A stretch of DNA of 64,000 bases from DATFKA01 sp042095835 (GCA_042095835.1 JBELML010000015.1:13631-77630); one strand, 5' to 3'. Positions 25,069-34,986 are shown, counted from the stretch's first letter. Translations and numbers: made by a program. Notes: generated by a model not told the origin, from the sequence alone.

Positions 25069-28000
25069 ATGAAGGAGATTAGATTTAAATCGCTATGGTT
25101 TTTAGCAACTCTATTCCTCTTATTTAACGCTTGCACGCATCAGCATAAACAGTTTAAACTGCTGGCTCCCCAAAAGACGGGCGTAGACTTTGCCAACGTC
25201 ATTACCGAAAATGATTCACTCAATATTTTGGTCACCGAATTTGTATACAATGGTGCCGGCGTTGCCGCAGGAGATCTAAACAATGATGGCTTGGTAGATT
25301 TGGTCTTTACGGGAAATCAAGTAGAAAACGAAATCTACCTGAATAAAGGACAACTGCAATTTGAGAACATTTCTGAAAGCGCTGGTTTCCGAAAAAACGA
25401 CCCTGAGCAATGGTCTTCGGGTATTAATTTGGTCGATATCAATCTCGATGGCCTGCTTGACATTTACATTTGTAATACCCTTAGAGAAGAGGCGGACTTA
25501 AGAAGAAATCTACTTTTCGTCAATCAAGGAAATGATGCGGCGGGTAGACCAAGTTTTAAGGAACAAGCGTCCGCTTATGGTTTGGATGACCCTAGTCATG
25601 CCTCCCATGCCCAATTTTTTGATTATGATAATGATGGAGATCTTGATCTTTTTGTTGGAGTCAATCTAATCGAAGAGAAATATCCCACCAACTTCAAAGA
25701 CGTCAGGAGCGATGGTACAGATCCTAATCGAGACAACCTCCTCCAAAATAATTGGGATAAAGACTTGAAGCATCCCGTGTTTAAAGACGTCTCACTAGAA
25801 GCCGGAATTTTGAATGATGGCTATAGCCACAGCACGCTAGTCCTAGATTTTAATAAAGATGGTTGGCAGGATATTTACGTTGCCAATGATTATCAGAGCG
25901 ACGATATCATCTATATTAATAATCAGGATGGAACCTTCTCTAATCAGACGGGGGAGATTTTTAAACATTTTTCCCTTTCAGCTATGGGCAGCGATATCGG
26001 CGATGTCAATAATGATGGCTTAGCGGATATTTTCACCACTGAAATGCAGCCCTATTATAATAAAAGAAAAAAGCTATTCCAGGGCGGTAGCAATTATAAA
26101 CACACCCTGCTAACCGAGCGCTTCGGCTACCAATATCAGTATACCAGGAATACTTTGCAGCTCAACCGGGGCACTAATCCGAATACTGGCTTACCGATCT
26201 TCTCAGAGGTTGGTATGTATAGTAAAGTACAAGAAACGGATTGGAGTTGGGCGACTTTATTTGCAGACTTTGATAATGATGGCTGGCAAGACCTTTATGT
26301 AGCCAATGGCTTCCCGAAAGATGTAACCGATCACGACTTTTCAGATTTTCGAGGACAGTCGGGTAAGTTGGCTTCCAACGAATTTCTACTACAACTGATT
26401 CCAGAGATTAAGTCTCCCAATTTCTTATTTAAAAATAAGGGAGGGATTCAATTCGAGAATATAGCTAAAGAAGCTGGCTTGGCTTATCCTTCTTTTACAA
26501 ATGGTGCTATTTATGCAGACTTGGATAATGATGGAGACTTGGATATTGTCACTAATAATATTGATGATCCTGCCTTTATCTTTGAGAACCAAGCCACAGA
26601 GCAGGGCAACTACTTACGCGTAAAGCTCAAGGGACCTTACGAAAACCCTGGAGCCATCGGTGCGGCGGTACAAATCCAGCAAGATAGTTCCTCCCAAAAG
26701 CAATACTTAATTTCTGGTCGAGGCTACTTATCCAGCCCTGAGCAAATTTTGCATTTTGGTTTGGGAGATGCTACTAGCATCGACCGATTGATAGTGACTT
26801 GGGCGAATGGCGAAGAATCTCAAATCAAAAACTTAGAGGCTAATCAGTTAATCACCATAGCCTATGATAAAGTATCTAAGCTCAGCCCAGCAAATGAGCC
26901 TGTCGAAGGGGAATTTGTCTCTATCAATACAGACTTGGGTATCGATTATCTAAACCAAGAAATCGACTTTGTAGATTTTGATTACCAGAGAACATTGCCG
27001 CATAAATTTTCTCAATATGGCCCTTCGCTTGCCGTGGGAGACGTCAACGGAGATGGACTTGAAGATGTCTTTTTAGCAGCTAGTGGAGCCTATCCTGAGC
27101 ATTGGTTGCTCCAGCAAAAAGACGGTCAATTTCGTCAAGAAGAAGTGAATTATAAAGACCATCCTGAGTCCTTTGAAGAGGATACAGGTACCCTGCTTTT
27201 TGATGCCGATGGTGATGGCGATCTCGACCTGTATATCGCTAGAGGAGGAGGCCAATATACCGAAGGAAGTGATTTATACAAAGACGTATTGCTCCTCAAT
27301 GACGGCAACGGGAGTTTTTCAAAAAATGAAACGGCTATTCCTCCATTGACCACCAATAATTCTTGTGTAAAAGGAGCCGACTACGATGGCGATGGCGATA
27401 TTGATTTATTCGTGGGTAGTAGAGTCAAACCATTCTCCTACCCAATTCCGGAGAATAGTCACTTGCTGAGAAATGATTCTCAGAATGGAGTTGTACAATT
27501 TGTAGAAGTCACCCAAAATGTAGCTCCTGGATTGGTCTTGCCTGGTTTGGTCAGTGATGCGCTCTGGACCGATTTCGATAATGATGGCTGGGTAGATTTG
27601 CTGGTAGCAGCGGAGTGGGAACCTATAAAAATCTTTAAAAATAAAGCTGGGAAAAAGCTGGAAGAATTAAAAAATACGGGTATTCAGGATTACCGAGGTT
27701 GGTGGAATAGCCTTGCTGCCCTTGATGTGGATAATGATGGTGATATGGATTATGTCGCGGGTAATTTTGGCGAAAATCTTTATTTCAGATGTACCTCAGC
27801 GCATCCACTTCGAGTATACGGGAAAGATTTTGATAATAACGGCGCAATCGATCCTTTGATGGCCTGTTATTGGCCTGACTCTCTCGGCAATCTGGAAGAG
27901 TATTTTTATCACCCTCGGCAAGATATGATTAAGCAATTGGTACATATCCGAAAGGGCTATAATACTTATGGGGAATATGGCGAAGCGACCGTATCAGATA

Positions 28001-28638
28001 TGTTTCCGCCTGAGAAAATGGAAGAGGCAAAAGGAATTGTAAAGGAAGCCAATTGGATGAAGACCTCGATAATTGAAAATCTAGGCAATGGACAATTTGC
28101 CATAAAAGCCCTCCCACTGGAGGCTCAGTTGGCCCCTATTTATGGTATCGTACCAAAAGATGTTAATAGAGACGGGCTATTAGATTTAATGATGATTGGT
28201 AATGACCACGGTATGGAAGTGATCCAAGGAAGAGCCGATGCTTTTAATGGTTTGGTGTTGATCAATAAAGGAGCATTGGCCTTTGAGCCTATGAGTTTGG
28301 AGGCATCTCAGTTTGCTGTATCTGGCGCGGGCATTGCCTTGGTAGATATCCTTGGTGCGGCGGATCAACGCATTTTATTGGCCTCGCAAAATCGAGAGAA
28401 GCTGCTTGCCTTTAAAGCTACCAACACACAAGCAAGACAAGCCCTAATTCTGGCTGATAATGAAGTGAAAGCAAAGTTGTACCTAGATGAGGAGCGTTAT
28501 AGCTTGGTAGAAAGCCATTGGGGTAGCACTTTTATGTCGCAAGGTAGCCGAGTCATTTGGCTTAACGATCAGATCAGTAAGGTAGAAATACTGGATGCCA
28601 AAGGAGAAATTAGTCGTGTCATTAGCTCAACATTATAA
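25069..28638 (+). CDS. FG-GAP/VCBS repeat lipoprotein with ASPIC/UnbV domain (CRTAC1 family), copy 2
   Basis: This is a 1189-residue paralogue of the gene before it, starting 4 nt after that gene's stop, so the two are surely co-transcribed. The lipobox NAC gives C22. It keeps the same plan: N-terminal FG-GAP blades (GDLNNDGLVDLVFTG, DINLDGLLDIYICN), an ASPIC/UnbV domain at about 515-600 (GAIGAAVQIQQDSSS, GYLSSPEQILHFGLG), and a second FG-GAP set (DVNGDGLEDVFLA, DADGDGDLDLYIARGGG). A 120-residue tail after the last blade is absent from copy 1. Identity between the copies is modest, so the duplication is old or the pair works as a heterodimer. ATG start at 25069. Confidence 0.92.
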   Translation: MKEIRFKSLWFLATLFLLFNACTHQHKQFKLLAPQKTGVDFANVITENDSLNILVTEFVYNGAGVAAGDLNNDGLVDLVFTGNQVENEIYLNKGQLQFENISESAGFRKNDPEQWSSGINLVDINLDGLLDIYICNTLREEADLRRNLLFVNQGNDAAGRPSFKEQASAYGLDDPSHASHAQFFDYDNDGDLDLFVGVNLIEEKYPTNFKDVRSDGTDPNRDNLLQNNWDKDLKHPVFKDVSLEAGILNDGYSHSTLVLDFNKDGWQDIYVANDYQSDDIIYINNQDGTFSNQTGEIFKHFSLSAMGSDIGDVNNDGLADIFTTEMQPYYNKRKKLFQGGSNYKHTLLTERFGYQYQYTRNTLQLNRGTNPNTGLPIFSEVGMYSKVQETDWSWATLFADFDNDGWQDLYVANGFPKDVTDHDFSDFRGQSGKLASNEFLLQLIPEIKSPNFLFKNKGGIQFENIAKEAGLAYPSFTNGAIYADLDNDGDLDIVTNNIDDPAFIFENQATEQGNYLRVKLKGPYENPGAIGAAVQIQQDSSSQKQYLISGRGYLSSPEQILHFGLGDATSIDRLIVTWANGEESQIKNLEANQLITIAYDKVSKLSPANEPVEGEFVSINTDLGIDYLNQEIDFVDFDYQRTLPHKFSQYGPSLAVGDVNGDGLEDVFLAASGAYPEHWLLQQKDGQFRQEEVNYKDHPESFEEDTGTLLFDADGDGDLDLYIARGGGQYTEGSDLYKDVLLLNDGNGSFSKNETAIPPLTTNNSCVKGADYDGDGDIDLFVGSRVKPFSYPIPENSHLLRNDSQNGVVQFVEVTQNVAPGLVLPGLVSDALWTDFDNDGWVDLLVAAEWEPIKIFKNKAGKKLEELKNTGIQDYRGWWNSLAALDVDNDGDMDYVAGNFGENLYFRCTSAHPLRVYGKDFDNNGAIDPLMACYWPDSLGNLEEYFYHPRQDMIKQLVHIRKGYNTYGEYGEATVSDMFPPEKMEEAKGIVKEANWMKTSIIENLGNGQFAIKALPLEAQLAPIYGIVPKDVNRDGLLDLMMIGNDHGMEVIQGRADAFNGLVLINKGALAFEPMSLEASQFAVSGAGIALVDILGAADQRILLASQNREKLLAFKATNTQARQALILADNEVKAKLYLDEERYSLVESHWGSTFMSQGSRVIWLNDQISKVEILDAKGEISRVISSTL

Positions 28639-28644
28639 GCAGTT

Positions 28645-29157
28645 ATGAATCTACAACCGACCTTGGAGGATGATTTGTTATTGGTTCGCCCAATGGAGCT
28701 TACAGACTTTGATGCACTTTACCAAGTGGCTCGTGATCCTTTGATTTGGGACCAGCACCCGGCCAAAGAAAGGAGCCAAGCAGAGGGTTTTAAATTGTTT
28801 TTTGAGCAGGGATTGGCATCAGGTGGAGCATTAACCGTGGTTGAGAAATCCACTGAGCACATTATCGGTAGTTCTCGGTATAATCCATGTCCTGGTGATG
28901 ATCAATACATTGAGATTGGATGGACCTTTTTTGGTAGAAAATACTGGGGAGGGCCCTATAATCGGTCGAAAAAGGAAATGATGATTGATTATGCCTTACA
29001 GTATAAAAAGGGTATCCTTTTCCACGTGGCTAAAGAAAATTTTCGTTCCCAAAAAGCGGTTTTGAAATTGGGTGCTCAGTTACTGGAAGGCCCATCGGTT
29101 GAGCACCTCTTTAAGCGGCCTGCCGAGAACTTTTCTTACTTGCTCACTCGGTCCTAA
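28645..29157 (+). CDS. GNAT-family N-acetyltransferase (RimJ/RimL-like)
   Basis: This is a 170-residue cytoplasmic acetyltransferase. The start LLVRPMELTDFDALYQVA, the central EIGWTFFGRKYWGGPYN segment that holds the acetyl-CoA loop region, and the late VAKENFRSQKAVLKLGAQL motif fit the RimJ/RimL branch, which acetylates N-terminal or small-molecule amines. The substrate is not predictable. It begins 6 nt after the second ASPIC gene and is therefore the last gene of that transcript, which is an odd partner for two surface lipoproteins. It faces the convergent thioredoxin-like gene 21 nt away. Confidence 0.88.
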   Translation: MNLQPTLEDDLLLVRPMELTDFDALYQVARDPLIWDQHPAKERSQAEGFKLFFEQGLASGGALTVVEKSTEHIIGSSRYNPCPGDDQYIEIGWTFFGRKYWGGPYNRSKKEMMIDYALQYKKGILFHVAKENFRSQKAVLKLGAQLLEGPSVEHLFKRPAENFSYLLTRS

Positions 29158-29178
29158 AATTTAGATGGCCGATTAAAA

Positions 29179-30261
29179 TTATTTAATATGTTTTTCAAGT
29201 AGTAGGGCAAGCTCTTCAGCACTTACATTTTTGGCAATGACAAGACCTTCTGAGTTAAGGACAATATTTTGGGGAAGCGAGGATACGCCATAAAGCTGAA
29301 AAAATACTTCCTCTTGATCTTGCAAATGATGCCAGACCTCAACGCCATCTTGCTGGATAGACTTTTTCCAAACAGTAGCCTCCTCATCACTAGAGATACT
29401 AATGATATCAAATTTTGCCTGATCATATTGATCGTAAAGGGTCTTGAATTTTGGATTCTCAATTCTACAGGCACGGCACCAAGTCGCCCAAAAATCAACC
29501 AATAGATACTTGCCCTTAAAAGTGTTTAAGGATAGGCTATCTCCTTTCAAACTGGTTCCTTCAATCATTGGCGGAGTTTTGCCAATGGCGCTGGCACTAG
29601 CTTCTTCGAGTTGCTTAGATAAGGCCAGGGTGATTGGACTGTTAGGCATCGCTTTTTGAAGTTGTTGGTATTTTTGAAACAGGTAGACCTGTTCCTTATT
29701 GAAGTCAGAGAATTGCATTGCGTAATAGGCCGCGGGGCTATCTCCGAAGCTGTCAATTAGTGCCCTTAGTTCAGCTACAAATAAGGGAACGGCAGCATTG
29801 GCCTCTTTCATTAAACTTTGAGCTTTTTCCTCATCTCCATTTGACATTGCTTGATCAATAGCTTTTTTCAAGTCACCAAAATATTGCTCTTGTAGCTTCC
29901 TTACCTTGGCCCTAACTTCCTGAATATCTTGACTATTGGGGTCGTTTTGAATAGACCAATTGTTGTTTTTATACCCTACCTTGATCTGGTCATCTTTTTC
30001 AACAGATAAAACCAATTTTCCTTCTCCTTTGATCTCTAATTCGTAAAGATTAGGAAGTGTAGAAGTTATTTGAAAATGGTATTTGCCCTGCTGGTCAGAT
30101 TGCATAGAATCGACCCTTATATAGCTTCTATTGACTTCTTCGAAAGCAGATAAATAAATGCTTGTTTGTGCTTCGATTTCTCCCTGTATACTTGCTTGAG
30201 CAGACAGTCCAAGTGGACAACATAAAAGGAGGACAATATTGATCAACGATACTTTAATCAT
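29179..30261 (-). CDS. Exported thioredoxin-like (TlpA/ResA-type) protein with DUF4369-like N-terminal domain
   Basis: This is a 360-residue periplasmic thiol-disulfide oxidoreductase. A signal peptide (about 1-21, ending GLSAQA) is followed by a beta-rich DUF4369-like domain (about 22-105), a helical linker, and a thioredoxin fold from about 225. The redox motif is C262-R-A-C265 in DFWATWCRACRIENPKF; the proline usually found before the second cysteine (CxPC) is missing, which may shift its redox potential. A cis-proline candidate occurs in GVSSLPQNIVL. This architecture is very common in Bacteroidota. ATG start at 30261. Confidence 0.9.
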   Translation of the reverse strand: MIKVSLINIVLLLCCPLGLSAQASIQGEIEAQTSIYLSAFEEVNRSYIRVDSMQSDQQGKYHFQITSTLPNLYELEIKGEGKLVLSVEKDDQIKVGYKNNNWSIQNDPNSQDIQEVRAKVRKLQEQYFGDLKKAIDQAMSNGDEEKAQSLMKEANAAVPLFVAELRALIDSFGDSPAAYYAMQFSDFNKEQVYLFQKYQQLQKAMPNSPITLALSKQLEEASASAIGKTPPMIEGTSLKGDSLSLNTFKGKYLLVDFWATWCRACRIENPKFKTLYDQYDQAKFDIISISSDEEATVWKKSIQQDGVEVWHHLQDQEEVFFQLYGVSSLPQNIVLNSEGLVIAKNVSAEELALLLEKHIK

Positions 30262-30377
30262 GGTTCTATTTTTATTGATGGAGCAACAAAGCTGGAGTTT
30301 TTTGTAAAAAGTATCGTTCGAATACAGGAATAGCTACGGATTTATGGCGTTTGAATTGAAGTTGCAACAATTCAAAC

Positions 30378-31433
30378 CTAGGCAAGATGCTTTTTTCGAT
30401 AGGAGGTAGGCGTGAGGCCCGTATGTTTTTTGAAGAGTGTATTAAAAGAGGATTTTGAATTGAAGCCCACCTCATACATGATTTCCAATATCGTTTTTTC
30501 TTGGTGTTTTGGATCGAGCAATCGTTGTTGAGCTAAGGCGATTCTTTTTTCATTAATCAAGGTCATAAAGTTTTTTCCTAAACCTTGATTGATCAAATTG
30601 GAAAGCTGCCTTGGAGGAATATCCAACTGTTCGGCCAAGTCTTTTAAGCTCAAATATGGATCTAGGTAGGGATGAGTCGTTTCGAGATGTTCGGACAACA
30701 GTTGAAGTCTATTATGATCAAAATCGCGACCTTTTTTTAGGCTAGCTTGCTCGACGAGCCCTTCATCAATTTTATGGATTCCTAAGAATAATTGGGGCTG
30801 CCGGATGCCATTCACATACAAACTTACGACCAATACCAGGAGAGAAAGATGCACCATTGAAATACCTGGATAGATGTCCATAGAAAGGAAAAACTGATCC
30901 AAAATATCGGCACATAATATGAGCGTAAAAAGTAAAATCATCCACTGCAACCATTTGAGTTCGATCGACTTATTCAATGATTGTGTAGCTTTCAAAACCT
31001 TTCTATATCTGATCAGTCGTAGGATCGTCCAAGCCACATAGCCTATTAAAATCAAATAAATCAGCCAACCAATTTGACCACATAATGGAATACCTATTGC
31101 GGCTAAAATTAAGAGCAATATCCCAGGAGCTAGATGCAATAAATGGATGAGCCGAAGTTGGAAATCTTGATACATTAGAGATAGGGTGTACAAAAAAAGT
31201 AGCGGACCATAATGGAAGCCAAACACACAGGCCCAGCGATCTGAAAAATCTGGAATGGATATCCAATCAAGGATCATTATTGCGAACATTTGCCCACCTA
31301 ATACCAGGAGGAAAATAGCCAATAAACGGTTACTCCACTGCTTTGGGCCTTTATCAATTAGCAGAATGAGGGCGAAAATCAATGCTTGAAAGCAGATTAA
31401 TAATAAGATGGCCTGCGTAATCGTGATGGTCAT
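30378..31433 (-). CDS. Membrane-anchored AraC-family transcriptional regulator
   Basis: The protein is 351 residues from the ATG at 31433; a TTG 8 codons upstream is possible but less likely. The N-terminal half has about seven hydrophobic spans with short loops (TITQAILLLICFQALIFALILLI onward). The C-terminal half (about 245-351) is an AraC DNA-binding domain with two helix-turn-helix units: LSLKDLAEQLDIPPRQLSNLINQGLGKNF and TILEIMYEVGFNSKSSFNTLFKKHTGLTPTSYRK. Such one-protein membrane regulators are frequent in Bacteroidota and presumably sense a signal in the membrane. The divergent palindrome at 31564-31610 is a candidate operator. Confidence 0.9.
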   Translation of the reverse strand: MTITITQAILLLICFQALIFALILLIDKGPKQWSNRLLAIFLLVLGGQMFAIMILDWISIPDFSDRWACVFGFHYGPLLFLYTLSLMYQDFQLRLIHLLHLAPGILLLILAAIGIPLCGQIGWLIYLILIGYVAWTILRLIRYRKVLKATQSLNKSIELKWLQWMILLFTLILCADILDQFFLSMDIYPGISMVHLSLLVLVVSLYVNGIRQPQLFLGIHKIDEGLVEQASLKKGRDFDHNRLQLLSEHLETTHPYLDPYLSLKDLAEQLDIPPRQLSNLINQGLGKNFMTLINEKRIALAQQRLLDPKHQEKTILEIMYEVGFNSKSSFNTLFKKHTGLTPTSYRKKHLA

Positions 31434-31563
31434 GGAGCTTTTCTTGAGGTGCGACAATTGGCTAACCTTAGACGAGGGCTATGGACTTGATGGTTACTCA
31501 CTAGGCTTTTATATTAAAAAGTCCTACCTTTTGTCCAAAATCACCCATCATGAAATGAGCATG

Positions 31564-31610
31564 ATCTTTTTTAATCATAAAATCACCAATCGGTGATGAT
31601 TAAAAAAGAT
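31564..31610. promoter_or_regulatory. Large inverted repeat between divergent genes, candidate operator
   Basis: ATCTTTTTTAATCAT (31564-31578) is the exact reverse complement of 31596-31610, with a 17-nt centre that holds a second repeat, ATCACC-AATC-GGTGAT (31582-31597). Because it lies between the divergent AraC-type gene and the exported-protein gene, it cannot end either transcript and is more likely a regulatory site. Confidence 0.6.
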
Positions 31611-31691
31611 TATGCGAAAGCGCAGCGGTTGCAGGTATTTAAAATTTCTGCAAAAACTTAGCTTTCAAGCATGTGCAAAAATTTTAAAAAC

Positions 31692-32432
31692 ATGAAATGG
31701 ATTACTTTTTTTGTTGGACTTCTTTTCATAACACCACTTTCTGCGCAAGACGCTCCAGCACAGCAACAAGCTAGTTGGCTCAAAACACTCAATAAAGGCC
31801 ATGATTTGATTGACTTTTATCCTTACAATTGTGGATTGTTGTGGCAGGATCACTTATACATTGATCGAGATAATATTGATCAACAATATCAAGCATGGAA
31901 GAAGTTGGTCAAAAAGAAGGTTAAATACAAAGCACTGAAAACCTTGGAAATTAGGGCAGATCGAAAATTTATATTAGGTGAATACACAATTGGTAAATCA
32001 ATTTCCTACCTCAGTGCCATTGCGTGGATACAGAAAGAGGGTTTTTGGCAAAAAGAATTAGAGGTGCTTTATGAAAAAGACCTTGATGAAAAAACAGTAT
32101 TGGATAGGGAAGGGATTGCGAAAGCGCTACAGCAATGGGAAGATTACTCCAATGCGCACCAACCTGACCTCATTGCAGAAAACCTGTGTCTAGCCAATGG
32201 CTATTATTTTAATCAAGGTAAAAAGTACGTAGGGCCTGAAATCAAGCAGGTTTATAGCTATATGAACAACCCGAAATGGACCATCAAATTAACATCAGAT
32301 GAGGTCTGCTTCGTCAATGAAAACCTAGCTTATGATATCGGTACCTACCAATCGAATGGAAAAGGGCAATACATTCTCATTTGGAAAAAAGTAGAGGGTG
32401 AATGGAAGATATTATTAGATTTTAATTTTTAG
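31692..32432 (+). CDS. Exported protein with C-terminal NTF2-like (SnoaL/DUF4440-type) region
   Basis: The protein is 246 residues from the ATG at 31692, which begins a clear signal peptide (MKWITFFVGLLFITPLSAQ). Its second half (about 135-246) has the pattern of an NTF2-like fold: EGIAKALQQWEDYSNAH, then YLIVNENLAYDIGTYQSNGKGQ-type strands, ending ILIWKKVEGEWKILLDFNF. The first half holds a related but weaker strand pattern (FILGEYTIGKS, AWIQKEGFWQK), so it may be a tandem NTF2 pair. Function is unknown. It starts a three-gene plus-strand run with the flavin oxidoreductase 28 nt downstream. Confidence 0.7.
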   Translation: MKWITFFVGLLFITPLSAQDAPAQQQASWLKTLNKGHDLIDFYPYNCGLLWQDHLYIDRDNIDQQYQAWKKLVKKKVKYKALKTLEIRADRKFILGEYTIGKSISYLSAIAWIQKEGFWQKELEVLYEKDLDEKTVLDREGIAKALQQWEDYSNAHQPDLIAENLCLANGYYFNQGKKYVGPEIKQVYSYMNNPKWTIKLTSDEVCFVNENLAYDIGTYQSNGKGQYILIWKKVEGEWKILLDFNF

Positions 32433-32460
32433 AAGCCCTTTTAAAACGCACAATTTCAGT

Positions 32461-33684
32461 ATGCTACAAGAACCTTTTAAACTTCCATGTGGAGCAAGCA
32501 TCCCTAATCGCTTGGCAAAAGCCGCGATGACGGAGCGTATTTCCAATTCTAGTTTTGATGCGACCAAAGCTCATCAGCATCTGTATCAACAATGGTCAAA
32601 AACGGGAGCTGGACTTTTGATCACGGGAAATGTAATGATTGATCGAAAGCACCTGGAGTCTGCTGGCAACATAGCATTTGATCAAGATGCCAACGAAGTA
32701 ATGCTGAAAGAGTGGGCGAAAAATGCCCAAGAAAATGGTAATGCTGCTTGGGTACAAATTTCTCATGCTGGCCGACAAACAAATCGCTTTTCTACCAACC
32801 ATCCTCTAGCACCTTCTGCCGTACAACTTAAAAAAATGGGTTTATTTGGTACGCCAAAAGCTATGACAGCAACTCAAATTGAAGCGGTCATGAAAGGTTT
32901 CTCTACAGCAGCCCAGATCGCCCAAAGAGTGGGCTTTTCTGGAGTACAGATACACGCTGCTCACGGGTATTTGCTGAGCCAATTTCTATCTCCAATCACC
33001 AACAAAAGGAATGATCAATGGGGCGGTAGCTTAGAAAATAGGAGCCGCTTATTAAGGAGCATAATTAAAAATATTCGGCATTATGTGGGCCCTAATTTCC
33101 CTATTTCAGTCAAATTGAATTCGGCAGATTTTCAGCGCGGTGGCTTTACAGAAGAAGAATCATTGGAGGTGGTACAAATGTTGGATCAATTAGGCATTGA
33201 TCTACTTGAAATATCAGGTGGCACCTACGAGCGACTAGCCTTTTTTGAGATGAATGATGAGCAATCAGAACTGCGAGAAAGCACCCAAAAACGGGAGGCC
33301 TATTTTATTGATTTTGCCCAGCGGATACGAACCATCAGCAAGCTACCTTTGATGGTTACAGGTGGATTTCGCACCCGCGCCTTTTGTGAACAAGTCTTGA
33401 ATAGTGGTGAGGTAGATTTTATTGGTATGGCTAGACCTTTTATCACCAATGTAGAAGATATACCTGCTTTTTTGAATGGTGATATCGAAGAACTAGACAA
33501 TCTGGTTATTCGTACAGGGAATAAACGCTTAGAAGATATGGCAGAGGGTGGCTATTATGCCAAGCAACTCATCCGCTTAAGCCGAAATAAATCACTATTA
33601 AAGAGTAAACGAGCACTCTCCTACGCTTTTTTTCTTACCCAACATGAGATGAAAAAGGCTTTGGCAAAGAAGATCAGAAACTAG
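32461..33684 (+). CDS. NADH:flavin oxidoreductase, Old Yellow Enzyme family
   Basis: This is a 407-residue FMN-dependent ene-reductase with a TIM-barrel fold. Diagnostic segments are VQISHAGRQTNRF (96-110), the substrate-binding HAAHGY with H165, H168 and Y170, and SPITNKRNDQWGGSLENR (177-194). FMN phosphate is likely bound by LMVTGGFRTR and the GMARPF segment. There is no C-terminal iron-sulfur or FAD domain, so it is the short OYE type, not a 2,4-dienoyl-CoA reductase. It probably reduces activated C=C bonds; the natural substrate is unknown. It is 28 nt after the exported protein gene and 7 nt before the glycosyltransferase gene. Confidence 0.93.
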   Translation: MLQEPFKLPCGASIPNRLAKAAMTERISNSSFDATKAHQHLYQQWSKTGAGLLITGNVMIDRKHLESAGNIAFDQDANEVMLKEWAKNAQENGNAAWVQISHAGRQTNRFSTNHPLAPSAVQLKKMGLFGTPKAMTATQIEAVMKGFSTAAQIAQRVGFSGVQIHAAHGYLLSQFLSPITNKRNDQWGGSLENRSRLLRSIIKNIRHYVGPNFPISVKLNSADFQRGGFTEEESLEVVQMLDQLGIDLLEISGGTYERLAFFEMNDEQSELRESTQKREAYFIDFAQRIRTISKLPLMVTGGFRTRAFCEQVLNSGEVDFIGMARPFITNVEDIPAFLNGDIEELDNLVIRTGNKRLEDMAEGGYYAKQLIRLSRNKSLLKSKRALSYAFFLTQHEMKKALAKKIRN

Positions 33685-33691
33685 ACCCAAC

Positions 33692-34879
33692 ATGAACCCA
33701 AAACCTCTACTTACCATAGGTATGTCTACTTACGATGATTTTGATGGCGTCTACTTCAGCATTCAAGCCATAAGGATGTATCATGGGGATATTATTGATT
33801 CTTTGCAATTTATAGTGCTCGACAATCATCCTGGTAGTAAGGAAGGACAAGCTACGCGTCAATTTATAGAAGCCCTGCCAGCAGCTAGATATATTCCTTT
33901 TCCCTATTATAATAGCACCTCGACTAGAGACGTCCTTTTTAGGGAGGCTCCAACGCCTTATGTACTTTGCATGGATAGCCATGTTTTTTTTGCGCCGGGC
34001 GCTATTGCTCAACTTATTCGATATTTTGAGGAGCATCCCGCATCCAAGGATTTGATTCAAGGACCTTTGGTGTATGATAATCTACACCAGGTGTCCAGTC
34101 ATTTTATAGAAAAATGGAATGACGGTATGTATGGTACTTGGGGTTTTGATGCGAGGGCGGCAAATCCTTTTTCGGATCCTTTTGAAATACCGATGCAAGG
34201 CTTGGGGGTATTTGCTTGTCGAAAAGAAGCCTGGTTGGGTTTTAATCCGCGATTTAGAGGCTTTGGAGGAGAAGAAGGGTATATCCACCAGAAGTATCGG
34301 AATGCTGGCCAACAAGTTCTTTGTCTTCCCTTTCTAAGGTGGATGCACAGATTTGTGAGACCAAGAGGTACTAGCTACCCAAATAAATGGAAAGACCGAA
34401 TACGCAACTATTTAATTGGCTTTCAGGAAGTGGGTTTGGATATAGCCGCCTGCAAAAATCATTTCAGGCAACTACTGGGAGAGGAACATTATTTGAAGGT
34501 TGAAGCAGAAATTCTACAAGAATTTAGCAGCCCTTTTTCGTATTTTGATGCCATCTATTTTTTACCAGAACAAGGACTCGCTTATAATACAGAAGAACTC
34601 CAAAAGTTTTTCAAAACTTGGGGAATAGAGCATTTGATACAATTTCCAGCTGTAGAAGATCAGGTAGAATGGAGTCGGGAAGGGATTGTCCAAAAATCAA
34701 GAAAATATCAATACCAGCGTATTGCTATTCTTACGGGTTTTTTACCTTATACAGAGGACAACCAGCAAGGTATAAAAGAGCGCTTGCGACAACAGACTAC
34801 AGAACGATGGCGACATTTCTATTTATGGCATCGTCAAGAAGGAGGGATTCATTGGGAGGCAATTAATCTCTACAATTGA
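33692..34879 (+). CDS. Glycosyltransferase family 2-like protein (GT-A fold)
   Basis: This is a 395-residue cytoplasmic glycosyltransferase. The GT-A core starts at MNPKPLLTIGMSTYDDFDGVYFSIQAIRM and includes LQFIVLDNHPG and YVLCMDSHVFFAPGAI, in which DSH stands where most families have DxD. The acceptor region FRGFGGEEGYIHQKYRNAGQ carries the EE pair typical of the catalytic base. The C-terminal 150 residues contain no recognised domain. There are no membrane spans. It overlaps no neighbour but starts 7 nt after the OYE gene. Sugar and acceptor are unknown. ATG start at 33692. Confidence 0.85.
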   Translation: MNPKPLLTIGMSTYDDFDGVYFSIQAIRMYHGDIIDSLQFIVLDNHPGSKEGQATRQFIEALPAARYIPFPYYNSTSTRDVLFREAPTPYVLCMDSHVFFAPGAIAQLIRYFEEHPASKDLIQGPLVYDNLHQVSSHFIEKWNDGMYGTWGFDARAANPFSDPFEIPMQGLGVFACRKEAWLGFNPRFRGFGGEEGYIHQKYRNAGQQVLCLPFLRWMHRFVRPRGTSYPNKWKDRIRNYLIGFQEVGLDIAACKNHFRQLLGEEHYLKVEAEILQEFSSPFSYFDAIYFLPEQGLAYNTEELQKFFKTWGIEHLIQFPAVEDQVEWSREGIVQKSRKYQYQRIAILTGFLPYTEDNQQGIKERLRQQTTERWRHFYLWHRQEGGIHWEAINLYN

Positions 34880-34986
34880 AAGCAGTATGACAAAATATAT
34901 AGGAAAAGCATTCGTATTTTTCCAAAAGTAGAAATTTGACAACAACCTTTTAGGCTACATCGTTTTTATACATAAAACAATTATCC

